From Paenibacillus assamensis DSM 18201 (lineage in GTDB: Bacteria > Bacillota > Bacilli > Paenibacillales > Paenibacillaceae), in the NCBI RefSeq assembly GCF_000422445.1, contig NZ_KE383837.1:434001-498000 (forward strand): a DNA stretch of 64,000 nt. Direction: 5' to 3'. Shown in pieces: positions 19,430 through 28,367 of the stretch. The notes under the pieces were generated by a model. That model saw nothing but the letters and a program-made list of their open reading frames with translations. It was not told the origin of the DNA and made no database searches. The number at the start of each line of letters is the position of its first letter. Positions within the stretch are counted from its first letter, which is position 1. Made by a program: the position numbers and the translations under genes.

Positions 19430-19473
19430 GACTATCACGCTCAATTCTTGTTATACTTGATGCTGTGTCTTCC

Positions 19474-21513
19474 TTACAACCACTCTGGCACGAGGAGACG
19501 AACACCTTCCCATTGATTCGGCATCAGTGTCTTACGCACTGCTCTGGAATCTTCATTCATATACACTTCCAGAGCAAAATCCATATTACTCTGTCCATTC
19601 AACCGAATCGGTACGACTCGAAGGAGTTGGCCATTCTCTTTCATTTGCAAGGCTAGCTTCAAACGGATCGCAGTCTCCACGATTTCCTTCATTGTAGAGG
19701 CATGGTAAGTGCGTACTTCTTTCGTCCACATGAGAGGAAGCCCAATGTAAGACGACAGCCATGACTCATCTCGACAATAAGCCATATCCATTTCATAATA
19801 CTGCAATGAACTGGGACTGTAAACTATTCCATTCATTGTTGAACTATTCTGGAAGTGCTTCGCAGCTCGAACGCTTTCTGTTGAACTACCTTTAAGCAGT
19901 TCATCTTCCGCTCCGTGCTGCTCTGTAGAAGCAGGTTCATCATAATCATCATTTCTCCAGTTCTTAAGCAGCGGCAACCCGATTTGCTCCATAACCATTC
20001 TTATCTGTTCCACTTGATCACGAGCAACCACAAATGCATCAGGTCCAATTTTACTAAGCTTCCCGGTGAGTCTACCTTGTTCACATTCTTGCTGGATAAG
20101 ATGCGCTGCTGATTCATCTTCACAGCGCAGCAATACTACCTCACTGAACCACGCCCGACCATATTGTTCATTCCATCGTTCCCATGCATCTATAATATTT
20201 TCAGGAACGCCTGTGAGCGCATATCGCTCCAAGAACTCCTGTTGTTGTTTTCGTGTCTGACCAGCATCAATCGCTGCCTGGAATGAGTCTCTTGTTAATC
20301 GATACATATGCATCCCGCTGGAAGATATATGCTCCGCGATTTGCTCCAACCTCCATCGAATCAACATCGAGCAATCGGGAGGAACGATGATTTCAAAATC
20401 AGGCTGCACGAAAAATCCGTCTCCATCTTCCACCTGCTCATCTGCATCATTCTCACTGCTCAACAGCCATTTGTACCAAAGAGATTCATCTGACACTGTT
20501 CGGAGCTCACACCAACCAAACGTGTAGAGAGCTTGCAACCAGGCTTTCATCGTTTCAATTAGTGACTGTTCTGCATCAAATCTAAGCCAACCGCTTTCTT
20601 GCATCTGCTGCACAATTGACTCCGCTTGTATCCACTCTCCTGGTCGAGCAGCAGCGCTTATAGCATAGAATAGATGCTTCGCATGAACATTTGCTGCTGT
20701 ATAGTGCTGGCCGACAAGCAGCCATATCGCTTCGTTCCACTTCGAATACGGCATTTGCAGCCACTCATACAATGGTTCTATCTGGATAGAGAAGGACTGA
20801 GTATCTTTGCGGATTAACCCTAGACGCATCGCTAAATCAAGACTAACGGCTAGCTTAGGAGATACAGTATCTGCAAATGCATAGCTGACCCTGCATGCAC
20901 TCAATGCTTCTGTAGACATTTGAAGCTGGGATTCCAGTCGTTGTATCGTTCGTTTGTGCAGCGTCCCCTTCGCCGTGACTGGCAGTCCTTCATTAGCCGT
21001 AAATACGAGCAGACGGAATAAATCATTGATGACACCCTGTCCAGATTCTGAATGGGCAAAAGTATCAATAGGCAGCTCATCAGCCGAATCAATAGAAAGC
21101 GATGCCAAGTCATGTTGAAGCATCTTTACATATACATCTACAGGCACCACATATAAACGCTCTCCCCAAGCTTTGCGGAATACAGCCAATAAACCTTCCT
21201 TATACCATACAGGAAGTGCTGCTATCACCTCAGCTGCCGCAGCATCCGCATATTGCCATAACTCTATCATTTCTTCGTGAAATGGAAGCGGCCCCGTTTG
21301 CTTTAACACATGTACATAGAGCTGCTGCAAAGAAGGTGACAGTTGTTGAACCGTGTGCAGCACTAGCTCGGGTGCAGCGGAGAACTTCTGCCAGTTCGTA
21401 TAAGGCGAAAATCCGGCAGGAAACGTATCACTTTGTGCGGTTGCTCCCACTTTTTCTACGTCGACGATTTGAGCTTGCGATTCAGCTCGCGCCGCTAACT
21501 CCGATGTGTGCAC
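19474..21513 (-). CDS. XPB-associated protein with XPB/Ssl2 N-terminal-like domain
   Basis: 679-residue protein lacking helicase motifs. The C-terminal half resembles the helicase-associated XPB/Ssl2 N-terminal domain family (Helicase_C_3): FFVQPDFEIIVPPD near residue 375, then an alpha/beta region resembling the N-terminal module of XPB. The rest is helical winged-helix-like sequence. The start is GTG at 21513 after AAGGGGGT, which lies inside the 3' end of the XPB gene; the 32-base overlap implies translational coupling. In other bacteria such proteins sit next to XPB helicases. It probably supplies DNA or partner binding; biochemical role inferred. Confidence 0.8.
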   Translation of the reverse strand: MHTSELAARAESQAQIVDVEKVGATAQSDTFPAGFSPYTNWQKFSAAPELVLHTVQQLSPSLQQLYVHVLKQTGPLPFHEEMIELWQYADAAAAEVIAALPVWYKEGLLAVFRKAWGERLYVVPVDVYVKMLQHDLASLSIDSADELPIDTFAHSESGQGVINDLFRLLVFTANEGLPVTAKGTLHKRTIQRLESQLQMSTEALSACRVSYAFADTVSPKLAVSLDLAMRLGLIRKDTQSFSIQIEPLYEWLQMPYSKWNEAIWLLVGQHYTAANVHAKHLFYAISAAARPGEWIQAESIVQQMQESGWLRFDAEQSLIETMKAWLQALYTFGWCELRTVSDESLWYKWLLSSENDADEQVEDGDGFFVQPDFEIIVPPDCSMLIRWRLEQIAEHISSSGMHMYRLTRDSFQAAIDAGQTRKQQQEFLERYALTGVPENIIDAWERWNEQYGRAWFSEVVLLRCEDESAAHLIQQECEQGRLTGKLSKIGPDAFVVARDQVEQIRMVMEQIGLPLLKNWRNDDYDEPASTEQHGAEDELLKGSSTESVRAAKHFQNSSTMNGIVYSPSSLQYYEMDMAYCRDESWLSSYIGLPLMWTKEVRTYHASTMKEIVETAIRLKLALQMKENGQLLRVVPIRLNGQSNMDFALEVYMNEDSRAVRKTLMPNQWEGVRLLVPEWL

Positions 21514-23191
21514 TACTTTTACCCCCTTCTTCACTTACCGCATATTGATAACCCTGTTCAACAAGAAATAACTGACGCTTCATCGCGTCCTCAACTTCTC
21601 TCGTACCTGATGATACAACGGTATAGAAATAGGCAGCTCTACCATCCTCTTTAGGACGAAGCAATCTCCCTAAACGCTGTGCCTCTTCTTGCCGGGAACC
21701 GTATGTCCCTGATACTTGAATTGCAACCGTAGCGTCAGGCAAATCGACTGCAAAATTGGCTACCTTCGAAACAACTAACACACGTGCTTCTCCGTTGCGA
21801 AATGCCTTATAGAGGCGCTCTCTTTCTTCTTGTTTCGTTTCTCCCGTTAAAAGAGGAGCTCCTAGCTGCTTGGCAAGTTGATGCAGCTGATCCAAGAACT
21901 GACCGATGATAAGTGTTGGTGCTTCAGCATGCTGCTCCACAATACGTTCCACAACTGCCATTTTCGTCGGACTCTCAGCTGCTATGCGGGCCTTTTCTCG
22001 TGAAGCGGCTGAACGATATTTATCCCAACATCCTTCATCCATTGGCACCCTTATCTCATGACAAGCGACCGAAGCAATCCAGCCCTGACGCTCCAGCTCT
22101 CTCCAAGGCAGTTCGAACCGTTTGGGGCCAATCAAAGAGAACACGTCACGCTCACACCCATCTTCCCGAATGAGTGTGGCTGTAAGACCAAGACGACGAG
22201 TGGCCTGCAGATCTGCTGTTGTTCGAAATACAGGAGCAGGAAGCAGGTGTACTTCATCATATATAATTAAACCCCAATTGCGCTGATGGAATAATCCCAT
22301 ATGGACCCATTCTTCTGCTTCATCGCGGCGATAAGTCATCATTTGATAGGTTGTAATGGTAATCGGCCGTACCTGCTTATGTTGGGATGTATATTCTCCT
22401 ATTTGCTCCGACGAAAGCGTTGTTTTGCTCCGTATTTCTTGTTTCCATTGCTTCACAGATGTTGCATTCGACGTTACGATTAAAGTCTCGCTCCCTAATT
22501 CAGCTATCGCACCAATACCTACGACTGTTTTGCCAGCCCCGCATGGCAATACGATAACCCCATCACCTGCTAATTGCGACGCATTCCCAATAAAAGCCTC
22601 TACCGCTGACTTCTGATAAGGACGAAGCGAAAATGGAACTTCATTAAGCTTATCTGCTAGTTGTACCTGCAGCGGCTCCCCATCGTTATAGCCAACGCGA
22701 TCAATTACCGGATACCCTACACGGGCAAGCTCACGCTTTAGTTTACCGCGATGCCTTGCAGCAACTTGAACACTACCAGCTACAGGTCTACCAACGAACA
22801 TCGTACCGATCTCTGGATCATTCATGAAAGATAGAAGGCGTGCTTCTTCCGCACACTTTAGCATGAGCACGTCTCCTTCATCGTCCCCTTCTAGAACGAA
22901 CAAACCGTACCGGTCCATCCACATCACGATTTCTTGTTTCACCTTAACTGGTACGGCCCAAGTTGCGTACTTATCCAGCACCTGAATTACATCTACTGCA
23001 CTTCTCCCTGAAGCAGCAGCATTCCACAACGTTAATGGTGTCATCTTGAATGTATGTATACCTTGCGGATGCTTCACTAATGATGAAAAACGCTGCAATT
23101 GTTCTCGTATTTCATCATAGCGTTTGCTCCCATCATGGACTAAAATATTCATATCTGGCTGAACAGCCAACTCAAACGCACTCTTGCTCAT
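21482..23191 (-). CDS. xpb: XPB-type DNA repair helicase
   Basis: Superfamily 2 3'-5' helicase of the XPB/Rad25 family, 569 residues. Seen: N-terminal damage-recognition-like region, LRPYQKSAVEAF (Q-like motif, about 195), Walker A LPCGAGKT, DEVH box, the XPB signature LGLTATLIREDG containing the RED motif, and QRLGRLLRPKEDG (motif VI) near the C-terminus. The start ATG 23191 follows a perfect AGGAGG. It is the first gene of the two-gene unit with the XPB-N-like partner. Sparse outside Archaea, eukaryotes, Actinobacteria and some Firmicutes. Physiological role in Paenibacillaceae is not established; repair is inferred. Confidence 0.9.
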   Translation of the reverse strand: MSKSAFELAVQPDMNILVHDGSKRYDEIREQLQRFSSLVKHPQGIHTFKMTPLTLWNAAASGRSAVDVIQVLDKYATWAVPVKVKQEIVMWMDRYGLFVLEGDDEGDVLMLKCAEEARLLSFMNDPEIGTMFVGRPVAGSVQVAARHRGKLKRELARVGYPVIDRVGYNDGEPLQVQLADKLNEVPFSLRPYQKSAVEAFIGNASQLAGDGVIVLPCGAGKTVVGIGAIAELGSETLIVTSNATSVKQWKQEIRSKTTLSSEQIGEYTSQHKQVRPITITTYQMMTYRRDEAEEWVHMGLFHQRNWGLIIYDEVHLLPAPVFRTTADLQATRRLGLTATLIREDGCERDVFSLIGPKRFELPWRELERQGWIASVACHEIRVPMDEGCWDKYRSAASREKARIAAESPTKMAVVERIVEQHAEAPTLIIGQFLDQLHQLAKQLGAPLLTGETKQEERERLYKAFRNGEARVLVVSKVANFAVDLPDATVAIQVSGTYGSRQEEAQRLGRLLRPKEDGRAAYFYTVVSSGTREVEDAMKRQLFLVEQGYQYAVSEEGGKSSAHIGVSGAS

Positions 23192-23315
23192 GCCGTGCCT
23201 CCTAATGCCTATAAAAAAATCATCTTCCCCTATGCAGCACTTCAGGCTGCTTACTCACCCGAAGAAGCGCATACACTCAGGAGAAAGATGATCGTATTAA
23301 CCGAATTCCTAATCA

Positions 23316-23741
23316 TTAATGCGTATACGACGACTCTGAAATTTCACTTAACGCATGCCCCGCTTCATGAACAAGTGGCGTACGAACAGCTAAGTCGCCT
23401 AGTGCCACAATCCCTTCTAATCTGCCATTATTCGTAACGAGCAAGCGACGTATTTGTTTATCGGACATTAACGCAGCAGCAGCCTCGATAGATGTATCCG
23501 GTCCTACAGCTATAAGTTCTTCTGTCATCACATCTCGAATCCGAGCCGAATTAGGCCTTTTTCCCGCTACACCGCGAATGACAATATCTCTATCTGTTAC
23601 AACGCCGACAACAAGCCCTTGATCCACTACAGGAACAAAGCCAATATTATGTTCCTTCATCATCACAGCAGCTTCATACACATTATCTAGCAGCGTGAGC
23701 GCAGCACAAGACGTAGTCATCACTTCACGAACGATAGTCAT
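23316..23741 (-). CDS. yhcV: CBS-domain pair protein (YhcV-like)
   Basis: 141 residues made of two CBS repeats and little else: VREVMTTSC...GVVTDRDIVIRGVA and IRDVMTEELIAVGPDTS...LEGIVALGDLAVRTP. It closely follows the B. subtilis YhcV pattern. Such Bateman modules bind adenine nucleotides and are usually sensors; no enzyme domain is fused here. The ATG at 23741 follows GGGAGG; the longer frame to 23792 has no site. Not AcuB, which carries an additional ACT domain. Confidence 0.9.
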   Translation of the reverse strand: MTIVREVMTTSCAALTLLDNVYEAAVMMKEHNIGFVPVVDQGLVVGVVTDRDIVIRGVAGKRPNSARIRDVMTEELIAVGPDTSIEAAAALMSDKQIRRLLVTNNGRLEGIVALGDLAVRTPLVHEAGHALSEISESSYTH

Positions 23742-23838
23742 GGACAATTCCTCCCGAGGATACTTTACATTGTTCCAACACATGGTTATCATCCCCTTAA
23801 AGCTATGCCCTCATTCACTGCTGACTCCCGCTCGACTA

Positions 23839-25047
23839 TTATGCATTCACACCAACCTCACGGTATTTGTGTTCTAATGCCTCCAACGCTGTCACACCTA
23901 GCAGCTCTGCTGCCACAATCATAGCTCTCTCATCGAAATCAAACATCGGGTGATGATGAGGGTACTTTGCTTCTTGCTCATTACCAGCACCTACTAGTAT
24001 AAATGAGGCAGGTATATGCTGACCATAGTAGGCAAAGTCTTCAGCTGGCATCATTTTCTCAGCTACTTCCAACGCTGCTGCACCAAACCGTTCAACAACT
24101 ACTGCACGCATACGCTCCGTCTCAATCAAATCATTATTCAATGCCGGATATCCACGTCGAATGTGCAATTCATAAGAAGCACCATACATCTCGCAAACAT
24201 GTCGTGTAATATGCTCCAAACGTTCGATTATCTGCTCTCGAACAACCGGACTAAACGAACGAAGCGTACCATTCATGATCGCTCGATCTGCAATAATATT
24301 TTGGGTTTTTCCTGCTTGCAGCGTACCAACAGAGACAACAGCAGGCTCTAGTGGAGAGAGATGACGACTAACAATGGTTTGCAGCTGCTGCACGAGCGCG
24401 GCACCAACGACTACTGCATCGATGCAAGTATGCGGCATTCCACCATGTCCGCCCTTGCCATTTATCGTTAAGAAAAAGTCATCTACCGCCGCCATCATTG
24501 GACCTTCGCAAATAGCAAGCTTTCCGTATGGAATCGGTGTCCAGAGGTGAACCCCATATATGGAGGAAACACCATCTAACGCTCCATCCTTGATCATCTG
24601 CTGGGCTCCACCAGGACTAACCTCTTCAGCTGGTTGAAACAGCAAGCGCACTTGCCCTCGCCATTTGTCTCTATTACGCTGCAATACACTCGCCACCGCC
24701 AACAGAGCAGCCATATGTCCATCATGACCGCACGCGTGCATCGTCCCAGGCACAGTCGATGTATACTCACACTGCTTTTCATCCTGTATTTCCAACGCAT
24801 CCATATCAGCACGCAAGGCTACAATGGGATCACTATCCTGTTCATTAGCGAAAATAGTAGCGACGATACCATGACCGCCAACTCCACTACGATAGTCAAT
24901 CCCCATCGTATTAAGCTGCTCCGCTATATAGCTTGCAGTCTGCTCTTCATGATAGGAACGTTCAGGATGCTGATGCAAATATCGACGCCAAGCTACTATC
25001 TGTTCGTTCAGTTCTAGCAACTGTTGATTGAACCAATTATAACTCAT
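23839..25047 (-). CDS. M20 family metallo-amidohydrolase
   Basis: Zinc-dependent N-acyl-amino-acid or hippurate-type amidohydrolase, 402 residues. Metal ligands: MHACGHDGHMA (Cys/His), QPAEEVSPGG (Glu), GVHLWTP (His) and the terminal HHHPMFDFDERAM (His). The dimerisation domain lies at about 185-300. A cytosolic enzyme with no signal peptide. The actual acyl-amino acid cannot be told from sequence. Start ATG 25047 after AGAAGGGTGG; a GTG at 25059 overlaps that site. Transcribed alone, divergent from yugN. Confidence 0.9.
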   Translation of the reverse strand: MSYNWFNQQLLELNEQIVAWRRYLHQHPERSYHEEQTASYIAEQLNTMGIDYRSGVGGHGIVATIFANEQDSDPIVALRADMDALEIQDEKQCEYTSTVPGTMHACGHDGHMAALLAVASVLQRNRDKWRGQVRLLFQPAEEVSPGGAQQMIKDGALDGVSSIYGVHLWTPIPYGKLAICEGPMMAAVDDFFLTINGKGGHGGMPHTCIDAVVVGAALVQQLQTIVSRHLSPLEPAVVSVGTLQAGKTQNIIADRAIMNGTLRSFSPVVREQIIERLEHITRHVCEMYGASYELHIRRGYPALNNDLIETERMRAVVVERFGAAALEVAEKMMPAEDFAYYGQHIPASFILVGAGNEQEAKYPHHHPMFDFDERAMIVAAELLGVTALEALEHKYREVGVNA

Positions 25048-25358
25048 CCTTACTTCCACCCTTCTGCTGGTACAAGTTTTATTTATGTATGTGACTGTTT
25101 TTCACGTATCATGCGAAGACACTCGCCTTACCGTACGCATCCGCTTATATATAGATAACGTTCGCTAGATTGCCTATTATTGTAACACAATCTTTTTCCT
25201 TGAACGGACTATATTACGAAAATGAAACGCATTCTTTTTGTTAAAAATGGCTATCTGCGCTCCTTCCCTACTGGGATATCTTGCGGTTGATGTAGAAACA
25301 TACTATCATGGAATGGAGGTTGAACTAGACGTTAGTAGAATAAGGGAGGAATCGGCAC
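25048..25358. other. 311-base divergent intergenic region
   Basis: Separates the M20 gene from yugN. It carries a plus-strand promoter (25281-25309), a possible extended -10 box for the minus gene (TGT-TACAAT, complement of 25179-25187) and an AGATTG/CAATCT inverted repeat. Nothing else was recognised. Confidence 0.45.
25281..25309 (+). promoter_or_regulatory. Sigma-A-like promoter of yugN-ftsW
   Basis: TTGCGG, 17-base spacer, TATCAT. About 50 bases before the yugN start. Confidence 0.5.
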
Positions 25359-25706
25359 ATGATTATTGACAACTCCGGCCTTAATGGGCTTGTAACGGAC
25401 TTAGCACACATTGACGAAGTAAGTGAATCACTAGGCTTCGTTCGCTGGCAATGGGAATATTACCGCGCTACATACGATTTCAAGATCGAAGACAAAAAAA
25501 GCGGCGAAGATTACTATTTGCGCATTAACACGAGAGTAAAAGAGGGCAAGCTGGAAAAGCCTGATGCATTGCTTGAAATCGAGCATGTGTACATGGGAAG
25601 AGCTACATTCCCACACGGCTTAGATTATGAGACACCTATCCCTCAACCGATTGTCAATGCGGCTTCAGACAAGCTGTCTGCACTTAAGCAAGCTCTGAGC
25701 GCATAA
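25359..25706 (+). CDS. yugN: YugN-like family protein
   Basis: 115 residues matching the small YugN-like family: an early ...LVTDLAHIDEVSESLGFVRW segment, DYYLRINTRV and IEHVYMGRATFPHGLDYE. Function unknown; no membrane or metal signature. The start ATG 25359 follows AAGGGAGGAATC. It precedes ftsW by only 10 bases, so the two are probably one transcript. Confidence 0.85.
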   Translation: MIIDNSGLNGLVTDLAHIDEVSESLGFVRWQWEYYRATYDFKIEDKKSGEDYYLRINTRVKEGKLEKPDALLEIEHVYMGRATFPHGLDYETPIPQPIVNAASDKLSALKQALSA

Positions 25707-25716
25707 GAGGATCATT

Positions 25717-26997
25717 TTGAATCGGACGACTTACAAATCCATCAAACCACCAGCTAAGCCAACTAAACGTCAGTCACCTCAGAAACAACAACTCAGCCGT
25801 GGCACGCCGGATTTCACGATGCTTGCACTCACATTGCTGCTTGTCGGCTTCGGAATCGTTATGATATTCAGCGCGAGTTCTAACGTCGCAGCTGTTTCTC
25901 AAAAGATGAACTTCGATGCCTTTTATTTTGTAAAGAAGCAAATGATGTGGGCTGTACTTGGTACCATTGCATTGCTTATAACGATGAACATACCCTATAT
26001 GTTTTTCAAAAGATGGTTTATGCCATTCTTCCTAATCACCCTTCTTATGCTTCTTCTTGTTCCATACGTTGGAGAAGAACGTAACGGAGCACGAAGTTGG
26101 TTTGGAATCGGAGGCTTAGGAATACAGCCTACTGAGGTAGCAAAAATAACACTTGTGTTATATTTGTCTGCTCTAATCGCCAAGAAAGGCGAGAGCTTCC
26201 GTAATTTTAAAACAGGCCTGTTCCCCGTCATGATTATCGTCGGCGTTGTTGTCGGCTTAATTATGCTCCAGCCTGACTTTGGTTCTGCTGTTATTTTGAC
26301 ATTGACAGCAGGTGTCATCGTTATCGCAGGGGGCGCCAATTTGAAGCATATATTCAATTGCTTTATAGTCGGTGTGCTAGGGATATTAATTGTATTAGGT
26401 ATTAACGCTTTGATCTCAGGTGGCAGCCCATTTTCACAAGGGTACCAGATGGACCGGATCAAGTCTTGGTTGGATCCATTCTATGATCCACAGCACGCCA
26501 GCTACAATCTACTTCATTCCTTGAAGGCCATTGCACATGGCGGCTGGTTCGGCACTGGATTCGGGCAAAGCATTCAGAAGCTGTTCTATTTGCCTTATCC
26601 TTATAATGATTTTATTTTTGCTGTCATTGCAGAAGAACTCGGCTTTATTTTCACATCAATCTTCCTGCTCATTTACGCCTACTTTGTTTGGCGCGGTTTA
26701 TTAATCGCGCTGCGCTGTCCTGATATTTTCGGCACACTAGTGGGGGTCGGTATTATGGGCTGCATCGCCATCCAGGCATTTATTAATATTGGCGGTGTAA
26801 CTCGTACGATACCGATTACAGGTGTTACTTTGCCGTTTATCAGTTACGGTGGATCATCTCTACTTATTACGATGACAAGCATCGGTATACTACTCAGTAT
26901 TTCCCGTGAGCAGAGTCGTGTAGAGCGGACATCTGAGCGTAAATCATCCCAAACCCGTACACAAAAAAAAGACTACCGGCCTATTAGGCCTCTGTAG
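25717..26997 (+). CDS. ftsW: FtsW/RodA/SpoVE family peptidoglycan glycosyltransferase, FtsW type
   Basis: SEDS-family lipid-II polymerase that works with a class B PBP at the septum. 426 residues with about ten membrane helices after a basic cytoplasmic N-terminus rich in Lys/Gln. The family blocks seen are IFSASSNVA, ERNGARSWFGIGGLGIQPTE, MLQPDFGS, and PFISYGGSSLL near the end. Starts with TTG at 25717 after AAGAGGATCATT, leaving 10 bases to yugN. The last codons (KKDYRPIRPL) coincide with the terminator hairpin, an unusual overlap of coding and termination signals. Confidence 0.94.
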   Translation: MNRTTYKSIKPPAKPTKRQSPQKQQLSRGTPDFTMLALTLLLVGFGIVMIFSASSNVAAVSQKMNFDAFYFVKKQMMWAVLGTIALLITMNIPYMFFKRWFMPFFLITLLMLLLVPYVGEERNGARSWFGIGGLGIQPTEVAKITLVLYLSALIAKKGESFRNFKTGLFPVMIIVGVVVGLIMLQPDFGSAVILTLTAGVIVIAGGANLKHIFNCFIVGVLGILIVLGINALISGGSPFSQGYQMDRIKSWLDPFYDPQHASYNLLHSLKAIAHGGWFGTGFGQSIQKLFYLPYPYNDFIFAVIAEELGFIFTSIFLLIYAYFVWRGLLIALRCPDIFGTLVGVGIMGCIAIQAFINIGGVTRTIPITGVTLPFISYGGSSLLITMTSIGILLSISREQSRVERTSERKSSQTRTQKKDYRPIRPL

Positions 26998-27004
26998 TCT
27001 TTTT
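26967..27004. terminator. Bidirectional terminator overlapping the ftsW 3' end
   Basis: AAAAGACTAC and GTAGTCTTTT form the outer stem around GGCCTA/TAGGCC. A-rich flank on one side, T-rich on the other. It serves ftsW (plus) and the Asp23 gene (minus). The left arm and loop encode the last ~10 residues of FtsW. Confidence 0.9.
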
Positions 27005-27008
27005 TTCT

Positions 27009-27398
27009 TTAGCGTACAACACGCTGAATTTCATCTAGTTCTTCATCTTTAAAGGCTACACCTTCAACCTTGATGTTCACTTCCACAACTGTCAGGCCTG
27101 TCATGTTCTGTACAGCTTCTCGAACTGTCAGCTGAAGCTGACGACAAACCTCATGAATTGGCATACCATACAGTACTACAATACGCAAGTCAATCGCCGT
27201 CTCTAGTTGCCCTACTTCGACTGAAACCCCTTTTTGTACGTTCTTGCCTGAAAGACGCTTAGCCCATCCTTCCGACAGCCCCCCTGACATTGCAGCAATA
27301 CCTGGAGTTTCAAGGGCAGCAAGTCCTGCAATGGTGGCGACGACATCATCTGATATCCGAATATTCCCCTCTTGATTCATCAATTGCTCTTCCGTCAT
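27009..27398 (-). CDS. Asp23/Gls24 family envelope stress protein
   Basis: 129-residue member of the Asp23/Gls24 (DUF322) family: GNIRISDDVVATIAGLAALETPGI, DLRIVVLYGMPIHEVC and VVEVNIKVEGVAF. Relatives associate with the membrane or are involved in cell-wall stress; no membrane helix is seen here. The start at 27398 is fixed by AAAGGAGG nine bases before it and by a promoter just upstream (27429-27457), so the longer frame to 27584 is not coding. Confidence 0.88.
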   Translation of the reverse strand: MTEEQLMNQEGNIRISDDVVATIAGLAALETPGIAAMSGGLSEGWAKRLSGKNVQKGVSVEVGQLETAIDLRIVVLYGMPIHEVCRQLQLTVREAVQNMTGLTVVEVNIKVEGVAFKDEELDEIQRVVR

Positions 27399-27428
27399 CG
27401 TCGTCATCCTCCTTTTCCATTTAATAAT

Positions 27429-27457
27429 ATTGTACCGATACTGAACGCCGAAATCAA
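27429..27457 (-). promoter_or_regulatory. Promoter of the Asp23-family gene
   Basis: Minus strand TTGATT, 17-base spacer, TACAAT. Places the transcript start about 25 bases before the 27398 start codon. Confidence 0.65.
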
Positions 27458-27643
27458 ATGTTGAAACTTCGCGAATGTTGTCTAAATGTGAAACACGAAA
27501 TAGCTGCAAAAAAATGCTTAATTCAGTCATTTGAGAATACGCAGCTGCATGTAGAGACTTTCTTACTTTCTTAATTCGTTTCAATCATCATAGAAGTTAG
27601 AGGTATTTTAATAAGGAAATGCTTATTGTTCTATATTATGATC

Positions 27644-27677
27644 AAAAAAGCTTGGGCGACTACAGTCACCCAAGCTT
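27644..27677 (-). terminator. Terminator of ylaN
   Basis: Minus strand: AAGCTTGGGTGAC, loop, GTCGCCCAAGCTT followed by TTTT. Long GC-rich stem with U-tract. Confidence 0.9.
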
Positions 27678-27679
27678 CG

Positions 27680-27979
27680 TTACGAAGAAGATACCGAACG
27701 GTTTTCCAATGCTTCGTATAAGGTTGCCAGATTCCGTTCTAACTTGCTGACAAGCTGTTTGCCTGTCTGCTCTTGTAACAGACCCGCTTTTACAGCGAAG
27801 TCGACCTGGCGAGAGAATCCGTACATCTGCGTGTCCAACACTTCCTCATAGAGAGGACAGTAGCGTGTAGCCAAGTTCTCCATCTGAACTTGAATCAGCT
27901 TCTCTATTTGATGCGCCTCATCTTCCAACAGGGCGAGCGCTCGATCGTTCAACTGTTGCAGCACATTCGACGATGTCAT
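27680..27979 (-). CDS. ylaN: YlaN family protein (DUF1507)
   Basis: 99-residue small helical protein; the signature is KLIQVQMENLATRYCPLYEEVLDTQMYGFSR, as in B. subtilis YlaN (DQIQVQMD...CPLYEEVLDTQMFG). In B. subtilis it is needed under iron limitation and interacts with the Fur regulator; that role is from the family, not visible here. Start ATG 27979 follows AGGGGGGAATTAGAT; an ATG at 28009 has no site. Single gene with its own terminator. Confidence 0.93.
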   Translation of the reverse strand: MTSSNVLQQLNDRALALLEDEAHQIEKLIQVQMENLATRYCPLYEEVLDTQMYGFSRQVDFAVKAGLLQEQTGKQLVSKLERNLATLYEALENRSVSSS

Positions 27980-28064
27980 ATCTAATTCCCCCCTATGACC
28001 TGAGGTCACGATTGTTCTATTATCATATTAGACGATCATGACATTGAACACAAGATGTAGGCAT

Positions 28065-28100
28065 GGAAAAAGCCGAGAACGAATTACGTTACTCGGCTTT
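28065..28100 (-). terminator. Terminator of HPr-like gene
   Basis: Minus strand: AAAGCCGAG-(T)AACG, loop, CGTT-CTCGGCTTT, then TTTCC. Stem of 13 bp with U-tract. Confidence 0.88.
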
Positions 28101-28124
28101 CTCTTACGTAGTTATATAGAATAA

Positions 28125-28367
28125 CTATTCAACAATGTTAATGTTCAGACCATGCTTCTGGAACACTTCTATCATTGTTTTCTTTGCTTCTTCAGCATCT
28201 GGGCCATGAACATGTAGTTCATAAGCATGGCTGTTTACCAGTGTTGTGAACAAGCCTAGAATGCTCTTAACATCGATATACTTATTTTCTGCTTGAAGCA
28301 CGATGGAAGAACGGAAAGAGCTCGCCTTTTGTGAAATTTCCACGACTGCAGCATTGTTGTCTGCCAT
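28125..28367 (-). CDS. HPr-like protein lacking the active-site histidine
   Basis: 80 residues with an HPr/Crh-like core: ISQKASSFRSSIVLQ aligned to the HPr VQTASKFDSD region and DVKSILGLFTT aligned to the Ser46 motif LKSIMGVMSL. The HARPA phosphohistidine loop is replaced by NNAAV and the first beta strand is absent, so it cannot accept phosphate from Enzyme I at His15. The Ser46 equivalent is kept, so kinase-type regulation is possible. Crh of Bacillus (His15 to Gln) is the closest concept. Start ATG 28367 after TTGGAGGG. Confidence 0.8.
   Translation of the reverse strand: MADNNAAVVEISQKASSFRSSIVLQAENKYIDVKSILGLFTTLVNSHAYELHVHGPDAEEAKKTMIEVFQKHGLNINIVE

Noticed and set aside
23316-23741. 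CBS gene as the missing AcuB
   Set aside because: Sequence follows YhcV, lacks an ACT domain and is 15 kb from acuA/acuC.
27399-27584. 62-codon extension of the Asp23-family frame
   Set aside because: A promoter (27429-27457) and AAAGGAGG lie inside it, so the real start is 27398.
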